From: Planococcus maritimus
GTDB taxonomy: Bacteria; Bacillota; Bacilli; Bacillales_A; Planococcaceae
NCBI RefSeq assembly: GCF_001687625.2
Contig: NZ_CP016538.2
Location: 1,828,501 to 1,892,500, forward strand
Reading direction: 5' to 3'
DNA length: 64,000 bases
Shown here: positions 9,215 through 18,016 of the stretch, piece by piece
How the letters are laid out: the number at the start of each line of letters is the position of its first letter
Position numbering within the stretch: the stretch's first letter is position 1
The notes under the pieces: generated by a model
Told to the model about the DNA's origin: nothing
What the model saw: only the letters and a program-made list of their open reading frames with translations
The model's database searches: none
Position numbers and translations under genes: made by a program

Positions 9215-9718
9215 TTAAACTAAAGTGTTTTCTCTTACTGCTCCGATGGCTACAAAGCCATCTTGTTCTTGAACTTGATACTCATCAAGAGGTCCGAGTG
9301 GCGGTGTACCTGCGATGTTTTGACCATTCTTCTCGTAACGGCCGGCGTGGCAAGGGCAGAAGAACTGTGTCGGGTAATCCGGACTCCCTGCCCAGTTCAC
9401 TGTACATCCCAAGTGTTTACAAACTGGTGAAAGTGCGATTAGTTTGTCGCCTTCCTTGTAAACCCATGCTGAATTCGTGACTTCAGATGTATACCATGCG
9501 TCTACTTGTTCAAATGTAAAGTCGACACGTACAGGCTCTTCTGTGATATCGGCAACAGCTTGGTCGGTCAAAACATAATCACCGGCGTCATGTTGCTGCA
9601 GAATTGGATCGACTGCGAAGCGCACCATCGGCATTAGCATCCCTGCTGCCATGAAACCACCTACACCAGTCAGTGTGTAACCTAAAAATTGGCGTCGTGA
9701 TACACGATTATTACTCAT
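9215..9718 (-). CDS. qcrA: Rieske iron-sulfur subunit of menaquinol:cytochrome c reductase
   Basis: Carries the [2Fe-2S] centre that takes the first electron from menaquinol. Of 167 residues, the N-terminus SRRQFLGYTLTGVGG is a twin-arginine export signal that also anchors the protein. The cluster ligands are in CKHLGC and CPCHAG. The start is ATG 9718, because GAGGGGGG is just upstream and the Tat motif then begins at residue 7; a longer in-frame reading to 9766 has no support. It is the first gene of qcrABC. Confidence 0.95.
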   Translation of the reverse strand: MSNNRVSRRQFLGYTLTGVGGFMAAGMLMPMVRFAVDPILQQHDAGDYVLTDQAVADITEEPVRVDFTFEQVDAWYTSEVTNSAWVYKEGDKLIALSPVCKHLGCTVNWAGSPDYPTQFFCPCHAGRYEKNGQNIAGTPPLGPLDEYQVQEQDGFVAIGAVRENTLV

Positions 9719-9858
9719 TCTTTTCCCCCCTCTAACATTCAAGGTCAGTCCAATGGACATACTCATTCAAATATAATTACTAGGACAACCTAATGATATA
9801 TCAATCAAAACTTAAGGTCAATATTGCATTCCGTCTATTGCGACAGTTTGTGAACATT

Positions 9859-10311
9859 TCATGAATGATGTGTCCATTTCTTCGTAAACAGTGGCAACAC
9901 TTGGCGCAGCTGGTCTTCCATGACCGATTTTTTGAAAGATTGGTCCATATCCCCTGTCGGAATGGCCGGCAGCCATAGGACATTTTCCAATTCCTCAATC
10001 GAGCGCCATTTCGGATCGGTCGTCAAGTAGAAAACGTGCTTGAAAGCAGTTTCCGACAGCTCTTCTTTTAATTGCTGCCCAAGCTGTGACCGGTCTGCGG
10101 CACGAGCATAAGAAATAGGCGGAAGCAATAGGATCCGCCCTTTGAATTGCTTTTCCAATATAACAGTTAAGGATTGTAAATATTCAGATGCCCCTGCGCT
10201 CGCTTTCATGCCAGCATCGGTTAGGTCCAATTCGATCAGCGGAACGACCGCTGTGTCGACATACTCTTTTTGTCCTGCATATAAATCAATGTCTTTGCTA
10301 TTAAAGTGCAT
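9859..10311 (-). CDS. DUF2487 protein (YpiF type)
   Basis: A 150-residue soluble protein of unknown function, found next to ypiB and upstream of qcrA in Bacilli, as here. It has no recognisable catalytic motif. The start is uncertain: ATG 10311 has GGAG 13 bases upstream, while GTG 10323 overlaps the ypiB stop but lies too close to that site. The conserved neighbourhood hints at a link to respiration but does not prove one. Confidence 0.75.
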   Translation of the reverse strand: MHFNSKDIDLYAGQKEYVDTAVVPLIELDLTDAGMKASAGASEYLQSLTVILEKQFKGRILLLPPISYARAADRSQLGQQLKEELSETAFKHVFYLTTDPKWRSIEELENVLWLPAIPTGDMDQSFKKSVMEDQLRQVLPLFTKKWTHHS

Positions 10312-10315
10312 GTAT

Positions 10316-10879
10316 TCAGTCACTCTCCATTTTTTTCGCCGATTTCACAACAGACAGCAAGGCAGATAATTCGAAAAATCGTTCTTTATCTCCTGCGTCC
10401 AGTGCTTCATCGATTTTTTTGAGGATCGTTTCTTCCTGGTAAGATGATAGACTTTCATTCAAAACTTGTTCTGCCAACAGACGGTCCTGTTCACTGACCG
10501 AAGCTCCTTTTGGCATATGCGGATTTTCCTCGAGCACCGCCAGATAAAGCGACGCCGGCGGGATGCTCGGGAAGTTCAACTGGATATACAAGGGCTCATC
10601 CGGATGAAGCCTGAGGTCGTGAAAAGACTTTTCGGCATCGGCTGTCATCAACTTGCCTTTATAAAATTGGAACGGGATTTGCTTGGATTCAGTCGTCGAC
10701 ATGACCATGGCACGGGGACAATAATGCGCCTCTTCCACAAAATGCGTTTTCTCCAGCAATTCGTCATTGCTCAACAAATAATTGAGAATCCAAATGCATT
10801 CACGCCTTTTCATCTTATAGGATCCGAGGAACCAGCGGACAAATTGTTTTTTCTCCCCTACAGAAACAGATGCAGTCAT
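10316..10879 (-). CDS. UPF0302 protein (YpiB type)
   Basis: A 187-residue cytosolic protein with an N-terminal UPF0302 domain and a C-terminal IDEAL-like segment (EETILKKIDEALDAGDKERF). Function unknown. The start is ATG 10879, because AAGGGGGA lies 7 bases upstream; an ATG at 10897 precedes that site. It lies between the TPR gene ypiA and ypiF, overlapping or abutting both. Confidence 0.82.
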   Translation of the reverse strand: MTASVSVGEKKQFVRWFLGSYKMKRRECIWILNYLLSNDELLEKTHFVEEAHYCPRAMVMSTTESKQIPFQFYKGKLMTADAEKSFHDLRLHPDEPLYIQLNFPSIPPASLYLAVLEENPHMPKGASVSEQDRLLAEQVLNESLSSYQEETILKKIDEALDAGDKERFFELSALLSVVKSAKKMESD

Positions 10880-10893
10880 ATCGTATCCCCCTT

Positions 10894-12153
10894 TCATTCA
10901 AACGATTGCAGCCAATCGAACCATTGTGGATTTTCCGGCTCCAGTACTTGAAGCTGTTTGATTATTTCGAGAGCGCGGTCGCGTTTCCCTTCCTCTACTA
11001 AAAATAAGGCAAAGGATTCGAGGAACTCGGGATCGTCGGAAAATGCCGGATAAGCTTTCTCGTAATACTCGAAAGCTTTGCCAAACTGTTCTGTCCGGTC
11101 ATACGCCCTTGCGATCATCGGATACAATGCGTGCCAATCGTTGCCGCTCTCGACTGCCATAGAAGCGAGCTCGAGCAACTCGTCATCCCGCTCTTCCGCA
11201 TCGAAATAAGAGATCAGTGCATACAATGCTTCCATGTATTCGGGATCAAGCGCAATGGCCTGGCGAAGCATTTCGACTCCTTCCTCCCCTTTGTTGAGTT
11301 TTAGCGCAAGTTTCCCCGCGAACAAATACAATTCTTTGTCAAATTCATCACGCGCAAGCCCTTCTTTAATGGCGTCATATGCACGCTTGTAATCTTCCAT
11401 CATGTTGAAGCATTGCGCTTTCAATAGATAGGCCGAAAAATAATCGGGATCGGCTTCCAATAACTGATCTAGCCGGTTGACCGACAATTCGTATTGTTTC
11501 GCCTGGAAAGCGGCAAATGCGGCGCCGAACAAGACATCCGGCTGTGCTTCGTCTTTCAGTGCACGTTCGTAATAAGGCAGCGCTTCTTCGTAAGCTGCCC
11601 CAGCGCTGTAAACTTCCGCCAAACGCTCACTCAAGTTGACGCCTTCGATGACGACTTTACGGCTTTCCAGTTCTTGATAAATGCGAGCGGATTCCAAATA
11701 GCGCCCAGAGTCGAGCAATAGTTCCGCTTTCGCCTGTTGAAGGAGCGGTTCGTCTGGCATAAGCTCGATCGCTTCGTCTAAGCGCAGTTCCGCTGCCTCG
11801 AGAAGTCCCTGGAGCTGGAACAAATCCGCTAATGTGACAAGCGCCTGAGGATACAGTTCATCGTCTTTCGGTATCGCCATCAATTCATTGAGTGCTTCAT
11901 CTTCACGGTCAGCATCAATCAGCAATTTCGAACGGTCGACACGCAATTGCGCCTCTTCCGGGAACATGTATTGAAGATGCTCCACTACACGGAGTGCTTC
12001 TTCGATAAATCCGATTTCTTGCAGCCATTCCATGACCCCATATTGTTCATCCGGATCGCCTTTCAGCAAATATTGTTCGAGCAATGTATCGAGTGCCGCC
12101 GTGTCTCCGGCCTGCACCGCTTCTTGGATATTTTGTAAAGTTGCCATTTGCAT
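10894..12153 (-). CDS. Tetratricopeptide-repeat protein (YpiA type)
   Basis: A 419-residue soluble protein built almost wholly of TPR helices, with repeated AxxxYxxALxxxxP-like patterns from about residue 30 to 400. TPR proteins act as protein-binding scaffolds; the partner is unknown. It lies between aroA and ypiB, as in B. subtilis, but a terminator after aroA means it has its own promoter or depends on read-through. The start is ATG 12153 (AAGGA, 7 bases). Confidence 0.85.
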   Translation of the reverse strand: MQMATLQNIQEAVQAGDTAALDTLLEQYLLKGDPDEQYGVMEWLQEIGFIEEALRVVEHLQYMFPEEAQLRVDRSKLLIDADREDEALNELMAIPKDDELYPQALVTLADLFQLQGLLEAAELRLDEAIELMPDEPLLQQAKAELLLDSGRYLESARIYQELESRKVVIEGVNLSERLAEVYSAGAAYEEALPYYERALKDEAQPDVLFGAAFAAFQAKQYELSVNRLDQLLEADPDYFSAYLLKAQCFNMMEDYKRAYDAIKEGLARDEFDKELYLFAGKLALKLNKGEEGVEMLRQAIALDPEYMEALYALISYFDAEERDDELLELASMAVESGNDWHALYPMIARAYDRTEQFGKAFEYYEKAYPAFSDDPEFLESFALFLVEEGKRDRALEIIKQLQVLEPENPQWFDWLQSFE

Positions 12154-12208
12154 CACCTATTCCTTGCAGTTATATAGTTATCGTACACGAAACCATCATG
12201 CTAGCATA

Positions 12209-12233
12209 ATAAAAACTCCCCCGCAGGAGAGTT
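12209..12233 (-). terminator. Terminator after aroA
   Basis: Stem 12215-12221 with 12226-12232, one G-T pair, followed on the minus strand by TTTTTATTA. The hairpin overlaps the aroA stop codon. Confidence 0.75.
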
Positions 12234-13515
12234 ATTGTGTCAGCTTATCCAGATGTTCAAAAAAGTTCGGGTAGGAGATCGAAATACACCCCGGCTCATC
12301 AATCGACACAGGACCGTCCGCGATCAATGCTGCGACTGCCGCCATCATGCCAAGGCGATGGTCGCCGTAACTTGCGAGTGCGGCACCAGACAATGGCGTC
12401 GGTCCTTGGATGACCATCCCGTCTTCAGTCGCTTCGATATCGGCGCCGAGTTTTTTCAGTTCGGTGACAACCGCCTGTATGCGATCTGTTTCTTTGACGC
12501 GCAATTCTTCCGCGTCGCGGATAATCGTCTTACCTTGTGCCTGTGTTGCCACAAGCGCAATCAACGGAATCTCATCAATCAATCTCGGGATTAAGTCCCC
12601 ACCGATTTCTGTTCCTGAAAGCGAAGTGCTCCGTACTGTCAGGTCGGCGGCTTGTTCACCTTCAGATGTATGTCCGCTTGCCTGGATGTCGGCCCCCATA
12701 GCTGCAAACACATCGAGTAATCCTGTGCGCGTCGGGTTAATACCGACATTTTCCAATGTCACATCACTGCCTTCAGCAATAAGTGCGGCACCGATCAAAA
12801 AGGCAGCAGAAGAAATATCACCAGGTACTTGGACATGCGCAGCCCGCAGTTCTTGTCCGCCTCTCAAAGAAATAACTTCTCCATCACGGGAGATATCTGC
12901 TCCAAAATGCTTCAGCATAATTTCAGTATGATCCCGTGACGGCACCGGTTCGTGTACAGTAGTGGTCCCTTGTGCAGATAATCCCGCAAGCAGCACTGCC
13001 GACTTTACTTGCGCGCTCGCGACAGGCATCGTGTAGTCGATTGCCTGAAGCTGCGTGCCTTGTACAGCGAGCGGCGTGAAATGGCCGTTTGCGCGCCCAC
13101 GGATGTCTGCGCCCATCAAACGCAATGGTTCGACGATGCGCTTCATTGGGCGGCGTGCGATGGAATCATCACCCGCCATGACTGAATGGAAACCAGTTCC
13201 TGCGAGCAAGCCGAGCATCAAGCGCGTCGTCGTGCCTGAATTTCCGGTATCCAATACTACTTCTGGCTCTTTCCAGGCTTTTCTGCCGCCACTCTCCACC
13301 GTTACGTGTTCGCCGTCTATTTGGATATCGATTCCAAGTGAACGAAAACAGCTGATCGTGCTTAAGCAATCATCACCCATTAAGAAGCCCTCGATGGTCG
13401 TTGTCCCCTGTGCCAGTGCGCCAAACATGATGGCACGATGTGAAATGGACTTATCCCCAGGCACTTGGACATGGCCCGTTAAAGCAGGTTTTGCGTAACT
13501 GATCGTTTTCGTCAT
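12232..13515 (-). CDS. aroA: 3-phosphoshikimate 1-carboxyvinyltransferase (EPSP synthase)
   Basis: Sixth shikimate step: transfers enolpyruvyl from PEP to shikimate 3-phosphate. The 427 residues show VPGDKSISHRA at the start, NSGTTTRLMLGLLAG, and C-terminal ELRVKETDRI and GDHRLGMM, all family hallmarks. The start is ATG 13515, with AAAGGA 9 bases upstream, not the ATG at 13524. It is the last gene of the aro run. B. subtilis calls the orthologue aroE. Confidence 0.96.
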   Translation of the reverse strand: MTKTISYAKPALTGHVQVPGDKSISHRAIMFGALAQGTTTIEGFLMGDDCLSTISCFRSLGIDIQIDGEHVTVESGGRKAWKEPEVVLDTGNSGTTTRLMLGLLAGTGFHSVMAGDDSIARRPMKRIVEPLRLMGADIRGRANGHFTPLAVQGTQLQAIDYTMPVASAQVKSAVLLAGLSAQGTTTVHEPVPSRDHTEIMLKHFGADISRDGEVISLRGGQELRAAHVQVPGDISSAAFLIGAALIAEGSDVTLENVGINPTRTGLLDVFAAMGADIQASGHTSEGEQAADLTVRSTSLSGTEIGGDLIPRLIDEIPLIALVATQAQGKTIIRDAEELRVKETDRIQAVVTELKKLGADIEATEDGMVIQGPTPLSGAALASYGDHRLGMMAAVAALIADGPVSIDEPGCISISYPNFFEHLDKLTQ

Positions 13516-13529
13516 GAATTTCATTCCTT

Positions 13530-14618
13530 TCAGGAAATATACGTATCGTAAGCAGTGCGGTCTGAAAAAACGCCTTGCGCGTTTTCCCGGTCTTGTGCGG
13601 TCTGGAAACTTAGGACGAGAATCCCGAAAACGTCCTCTCGTGTCTCCAAGATTCTCAAATTGACAAGACTGATGCCAGCTTCTGCTAGATAGCCTGTCAT
13701 CTCCGAGATGATCCCTGGCACATCGGGGATATCAATATATAAATCGAAAACGGAATACATGGCGCCGTGTCCCGCAACCGGCAGTTCATCACGCGTTTCC
13801 TTCGCTTTGGCGAAAAAATGGTGAATTGGCTCGGGTTCGTTTTTCTGCAGAATCTCACGCAAATGCGTCATCTGGTCCATCCAATGGTCCAGCTGCTCGA
13901 CAATCATTTCATTATTTTGCGTCGTAATATCACGCCACATATCCGGATTGGCCGAAGCGATGCGCGTCGTATCGCGGAAACCGCCAGCTGCAAGTTGGCG
14001 TGCAAATGGAAATTGCTCTTCCCGGTCCAGTTGATGGACCAAAGCCGCTGCAATTAAGTGAGGAAAATGGCTGACGATTGCCGTCATGTGATCGTGTTCT
14101 TTCGCTTCAAGCACCTTGATCTTCGCCTTAGTGACAGACAATAGCTCAACCAAACGATTCACGTCGTCCTCAGTTGCATCCTCACCCGGCGTTAAAATGT
14201 AAAAGGCATTCTCGAACAGCACATCTTTGGCCGCTTCAACGCCGCTTTTATGGGAACCAGCCATAGGGTGGCCACCGATAAAGTTGCGATCCAGCTTTTT
14301 CGCTGCTTCCATAATTTGGACCTTGGTACTCCCGGTATCAGTTAAAATAACCGTTTCCTTTAAATCCCAAAACTTACTGCGCTCCATTAATTTAATAGTC
14401 GCTCCAACCGGCGTGGCAAAAACGATGACATCAGCCGCCGCTGCCGCCTGCTCAAGAGAAGGTGGCGAGTTTTGGATGATGCCCATTTTAAACGCTTTTC
14501 TGGCAGTCAATGCATCCGTATCGTATCCCGATACGTGAACATCTTCGTTGCGCTGCAATGCCTTTGCCAAGGAACCGCCGATTAATCCAAGGCCGATAAT
14601 GAGGACTTCTGTTTTCAC
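13530..14618 (-). CDS. tyrA: Prephenate dehydrogenase
   Basis: Oxidises and decarboxylates prephenate to 4-hydroxyphenylpyruvate for tyrosine. Of 362 residues, the N-terminal Rossmann motif is GLGLIGG, the catalytic region includes GGHPMAGSHKSG, and the C-terminal ACT domain (about 290-362, starting YIDIPDVPGIISE) implies amino-acid feedback. It starts with GTG overlapping the aroH stop (GTGA), with AGGTGA 7 bases upstream. In B. subtilis trpEDCFBA and hisC separate aroH from tyrA; here they are absent. Confidence 0.95.
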   Translation of the reverse strand: MKTEVLIIGLGLIGGSLAKALQRNEDVHVSGYDTDALTARKAFKMGIIQNSPPSLEQAAAAADVIVFATPVGATIKLMERSKFWDLKETVILTDTGSTKVQIMEAAKKLDRNFIGGHPMAGSHKSGVEAAKDVLFENAFYILTPGEDATEDDVNRLVELLSVTKAKIKVLEAKEHDHMTAIVSHFPHLIAAALVHQLDREEQFPFARQLAAGGFRDTTRIASANPDMWRDITTQNNEMIVEQLDHWMDQMTHLREILQKNEPEPIHHFFAKAKETRDELPVAGHGAMYSVFDLYIDIPDVPGIISEMTGYLAEAGISLVNLRILETREDVFGILVLSFQTAQDRENAQGVFSDRTAYDTYIS

Positions 14619-14998
14619 GCTCGGCTCACCTGACTTTTCTGGGATAGATCGGGGCGCAGTTTTACAGCATCATTCATGTAAATATGCTGAATTTTATCCT
14701 GTCCAATTTTCGTATTGACGTGCATCATCACGCGGATGCACAGCGGCATGCTGCCCGGCACATCCATTTCGTGCGTACACATGACTGGCACATACGTCCA
14801 GCCATCAATAGTCCGCACGGCTTTTGCAGGAAAAGCTGCAGAAATGTCTGTCGTCGTCGATACAATGACCGAAGCCACTTCATCCGGCTTAATGCCGTTC
14901 TCTTTGGCCATTTCCAAGACCAGGCGGCGCGTTTGCTCCAAAATTTCAGGCGCCTCATCTTTTGTGATGGTGATCGCACCTCTGACTCCTCGAATCAT
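14615..14998 (-). CDS. aroH: Chorismate mutase, AroH class
   Basis: Rearranges chorismate to prephenate. The 127 residues match the trimeric AroH fold, not the helical AroQ type: MIRGVRGAITI at the N-terminus, STTTDISAAFPA, and CIRVMMHVNT. The ATG shares one base with the aroB stop (TGATG), and the 3' end overlaps tyrA. This order places the branch to phenylalanine and tyrosine directly after chorismate synthesis. Confidence 0.96.
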   Translation of the reverse strand: MIRGVRGAITITKDEAPEILEQTRRLVLEMAKENGIKPDEVASVIVSTTTDISAAFPAKAVRTIDGWTYVPVMCTHEMDVPGSMPLCIRVMMHVNTKIGQDKIQHIYMNDAVKLRPDLSQKSQVSRA

Positions 14999-16071
14999 CA
15001 GATCATCTCCTTGATCGTTTTTCTTAGCGTATCGTAAGCCGCTTGCGCTCGTTGTTCTGGAATCGTTTCAATATAGGGCTGGCCCACAGCACCCAGTAAA
15101 ACAAAATTCAATGCTGCAGCAGTCGATTTCTTGTCTTTTTTCATATAAGGCAAAAGTTCTTCAAACAGCATGTCCTTCAAACGCTCTAACGGATACTGAT
15201 TCACCTTCGCCCATTTCAGGAAACGTGGTAATTCAGGGCTGCCCGACAATTCCAGTGCATAGGCCATCCCTAGCACGACCGCTTCTCCGTGCGTCATTCT
15301 CCCATAGCCCAGATGCGCTTCGATGGCATGGGCCAGCGTATGGCCGAAGTTGAGGAATTTACGGACGCCTCCCTCAAATTCATCTTCTTCCACAATCGCA
15401 GCTTTAACCGCGATGCCTTTTTCGAGATGTCCTTCGAGTTCTTCGCCGGAAACCGCCTCAAGACTGTCATACGCCAATAATTGATCCAACCAGCCTTCGT
15501 TTGAAATAAAAGCGTGTTTGATCACTTCAGCCATTCCGGAACGGATTTCGTTTTCAGGCAATGTCTCGAGAAAGTCGCCATCGTACACGACTGCTCGCGG
15601 TTGATAGAAAGTGCCAACCATGTTCTTGCCGAGCGGGTGGTTAATAGCGGTTTTGCCGCCAACTGCACTGTCATGGGCTAAGATCGTTGTCGGCACTTGG
15701 ATGAACGGAACACCGCGCATGAAAGTCGATGCGACAAAACCTGAGAGATCGCCAATTGCGCCTCCTCCAAAAGCGAGAATGACCGTGTTGCGCGAGCAAT
15801 TTTCTGACAGCAGGAAGCTGTGGCAATCCATAAAACTTTCAGCGGATTTCGCCTGTTCGCCTGCCGGCACTCGGAGAACTTTCGGCTCTAGCCCCTTCAA
15901 CGCATCGAGCAATTTATCTAAGTGCAGCTCTGCTACTTGGCTATCGGCAATCACGACGACGCGGTCAGCTGCTCCAAGTAAATCGCCATAGCTCTCTGTC
16001 AATAGCTTGACCGCTCCCTGGCCGATATGCACCGTGTATGGATGTTCAGTCTCGACGCACAACTCCCTCAT
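14998..16071 (-). CDS. aroB: 3-dehydroquinate synthase
   Basis: Second shikimate step: NAD- and zinc-dependent cyclisation of DAHP. The 357 residues include the NAD-binding GGGAIGDLSGFVA, TTILAHDSAVGGKTAINHP, and the zinc ligands in MAEVIKHAF and NFGHTLAHAIE. AAAGGAG is upstream. It follows aroC by 3 bases. Confidence 0.96.
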   Translation of the reverse strand: MRELCVETEHPYTVHIGQGAVKLLTESYGDLLGAADRVVVIADSQVAELHLDKLLDALKGLEPKVLRVPAGEQAKSAESFMDCHSFLLSENCSRNTVILAFGGGAIGDLSGFVASTFMRGVPFIQVPTTILAHDSAVGGKTAINHPLGKNMVGTFYQPRAVVYDGDFLETLPENEIRSGMAEVIKHAFISNEGWLDQLLAYDSLEAVSGEELEGHLEKGIAVKAAIVEEDEFEGGVRKFLNFGHTLAHAIEAHLGYGRMTHGEAVVLGMAYALELSGSPELPRFLKWAKVNQYPLERLKDMLFEELLPYMKKDKKSTAAALNFVLLGAVGQPYIETIPEQRAQAAYDTLRKTIKEMI

Positions 16072-16074
16072 GGA

Positions 16075-17247
16075 TTAAAACTCCTTTGTATAGGCTTTAT
16101 AGCTTTCGATGTTTTCTTTCAGACGCGGCAATTGATCTGCATCAAACTGCTCTAATAAGGCATTCGCCGCTTCAAAGGCGACGACATGCTCTGCCACGAT
16201 CGAGGCAGCTGGAACTGCACAGCTGTCTGAACGCTCAATGCTTGCTTGGAAAGGTTCTTTTGTTTCGATATCGACACTTTTCAGCGGCTTGTAGAGAGTC
16301 GGGATCGGTTTCATCACACCGCGGACAACAATCGGCATGCCAGTCGTCATGCCACCTTCAAAGCCTCCGAGGTTATTCGTGCTGCGGCTGTAACCTTGTT
16401 GCTCATCCCAAACGATTTCATCGTGGACTTCACTGCCAGGACGGCGCGCCATTTCAAATCCAAGGCCGAATTCGACGCCTTTGAATGCGTTAATGCTCAT
16501 CACCGAAGCAGCAATTTTTGCATCCAGTTTGCGGTCGTAATGCACATAGCTGCCAATACCCGCTGGCATGCCTTCTATAATGACTTCTACCGTTCCGCCG
16601 ATCGAGTCGCCGTTTTTCTTCGTGGCGTCGATCAAATCGGTCATTTCTTTCGTTTTTGTGGCATCTGCACAATAAACAGCATCTTGCTCAACGATGTCAC
16701 GAATTTCATCTGCGGATTTTCCGATATAGCTTTGCGGATCAACTTTGATGCCGCCAATTTCTGTGACATGTGAAACCATCTTCACACCGAGTTCAGCGAG
16801 CAATTGCTTCGCTACAGCACCGACTGCCACACGAACGGTTGTTTCACGGGCAGAAGAGCGTTCCAAAACGTTACGCAAGTCGCGGTGGCCATATTTCATG
16901 CCGCCATTTAAATCTGCATGTCCTGGACGCGGACGTGTCAATTGGCGCTTCACTTCATCGGTTTCCTCGATTGGTTCGATTCCCATAACATTTGTCCAAT
17001 GCTTCCAGTCGTCGTTTTTGACGACCAATGCGACCGGCGACCCTAAAGTCTTGCCGTGACGAACGCCTGAAACAATCTCCACCGTATCGGTTTCGATTTG
17101 CATGCGGCGACCGCGGCCATGTCCTCCTTGGCGTCGTTTCAATTCTTTATTAATCATTTCCGCCGTCAAAGGCAATTGCGCTGGCAACCCTTCAATAATG
17201 GCGGTCAATTGTGGACCGTGAGATTCTCCTGCTGTTAAGTAACGCAT
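16075..17247 (-). CDS. aroC: Chorismate synthase
   Basis: Last shared step: removes phosphate from EPSP to give chorismate, using reduced FMN as cofactor. The 390 residues begin TAGESHGP and contain [17 protein letters not shown] and RSSARET, the three family signatures. It is the first gene of the aro operon. Chorismate feeds tyrosine, phenylalanine, menaquinone and folate, the last two also represented nearby (menG, folE). B. subtilis calls this gene aroF. Confidence 0.97.
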   Translation of the reverse strand: MRYLTAGESHGPQLTAIIEGLPAQLPLTAEMINKELKRRQGGHGRGRRMQIETDTVEIVSGVRHGKTLGSPVALVVKNDDWKHWTNVMGIEPIEETDEVKRQLTRPRPGHADLNGGMKYGHRDLRNVLERSSARETTVRVAVGAVAKQLLAELGVKMVSHVTEIGGIKVDPQSYIGKSADEIRDIVEQDAVYCADATKTKEMTDLIDATKKNGDSIGGTVEVIIEGMPAGIGSYVHYDRKLDAKIAASVMSINAFKGVEFGLGFEMARRPGSEVHDEIVWDEQQGYSRSTNNLGGFEGGMTTGMPIVVRGVMKPIPTLYKPLKSVDIETKEPFQASIERSDSCAVPAASIVAEHVVAFEAANALLEQFDADQLPRLKENIESYKAYTKEF

Positions 17248-17288
17248 GTACGCTTTCTCCCTTCAACGTGCTAAAGTATTTAACTAAC

Positions 17289-17305
17289 ACTATACCATAC
17301 GGTAT
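17289..17305 (-). promoter_or_regulatory. Predicted extended -10 promoter of the aro operon with overlapping palindrome
   Basis: Minus-strand TATAGT (17289-17294) preceded by TGG. ATACC/GGTAT arms (17292-17296 and 17301-17305) overlap the -10, as an operator would. The -35 is poor. Confidence 0.45.
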
Positions 17306-17444
17306 TTGTTCAATTCTATCCCAAATATGAAGAAAACTAAACATTCGAATAGCAAGAAACCTAGGTTTACTAAAGCAACCGCTTTCATTTCTTTGTTCGC
17401 TTGCTAGTCCTGCCGCCTTCTTGAAAGCTTCTTATAAACAAAAA

Positions 17445-17470
17445 AATACGGCCGATTGCACGGCCGCATT
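17445..17470 (-). terminator. Terminator of ndk
   Basis: CGGCCG (17449-17454), loop of 6, CGGCCG (17461-17466), then a T7 tract on the minus strand. Confidence 0.9.
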
Positions 17471-17483
17471 TTCAAAGGGTAGA

Positions 17484-17930
17484 TTAGTTAACCCAGTTAT
17501 TCATTGTTTTTTCATAAGATACCAATTCTTCTTCTTTGAAGAACAAGCCGATTTCACGCCCAGCGCTTTCAGCTGAATCAGAACCGTGGATCATGTTTTT
17601 GCCGACAGTAACTGCGAAGTCACCACGGATTGTTCCTGGAGCTGCATCTTTAGGGTTTGTAGCTCCCATCATTTGACGCGCAGTCAAGATGACGTTTTCG
17701 CCTTCCCATACCATTGCGAATACTGGTCCGGAAGTGATGAAATCTACAAGTTCGCCGAAGAATGGGCGCTCTTTGTGCTCACCGTAATGCTGTTCAGCAA
17801 GCTCAGTCGGGATTTGCATCAATTTAGCGCCTGCCAAATGATAGCCTTTTTTCTCGAAACGGGAAACGATTTCACCGATGACATTGCGTTGGACACCATC
17901 AGGTTTTACCATCAAAAATGTTTTTTCCAT
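17484..17930 (-). CDS. ndk: Nucleoside diphosphate kinase
   Basis: Balances nucleoside triphosphates by a phosphohistidine ping-pong mechanism. The 148 residues carry the catalytic His115 in NMIHGSDS and the N-terminal MVKPDGVQR motif. It lies between hepT and the aro operon with its own promoter and terminator. In B. subtilis cheR sits between ndk and aroC; it is missing here. Confidence 0.97.
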   Translation of the reverse strand: MEKTFLMVKPDGVQRNVIGEIVSRFEKKGYHLAGAKLMQIPTELAEQHYGEHKERPFFGELVDFITSGPVFAMVWEGENVILTARQMMGATNPKDAAPGTIRGDFAVTVGKNMIHGSDSAESAGREIGLFFKEEELVSYEKTMNNWVN

Positions 17931-17981
17931 TATAGAACACTCCTCTGTTAAAAAGCTCGGGCACTTTGCCCACCTTAAAAA

Positions 17982-18009
17982 ATACTATCATTGTCCGATC
18001 ATTTGTCAA
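17982..18009 (-). promoter_or_regulatory. Predicted SigA promoter for ndk
   Basis: Consensus TTGACA on the minus strand (18004-18009), 16-base spacer, TAGTAT (17982-17987). It lies between the hepT stop and the ndk start. Confidence 0.65.
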
Positions 18010-18016
18010 CTGGAAA

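Noticed and set aside
12410-12931. 173-codon plus-strand frame opposite aroA
   Set aside because: Shadow of aroA; no start site and no recognisable domain.
16246-16773. 175-codon plus-strand frame opposite aroC
   Set aside because: Shadow of aroC, which carries all chorismate synthase signatures.
17248-17320. Possible TRAP-binding (G/U)AG repeats before aroC
   Set aside because: Only three or four UAG triplets with irregular spacing; TRAP sites need about nine to eleven.
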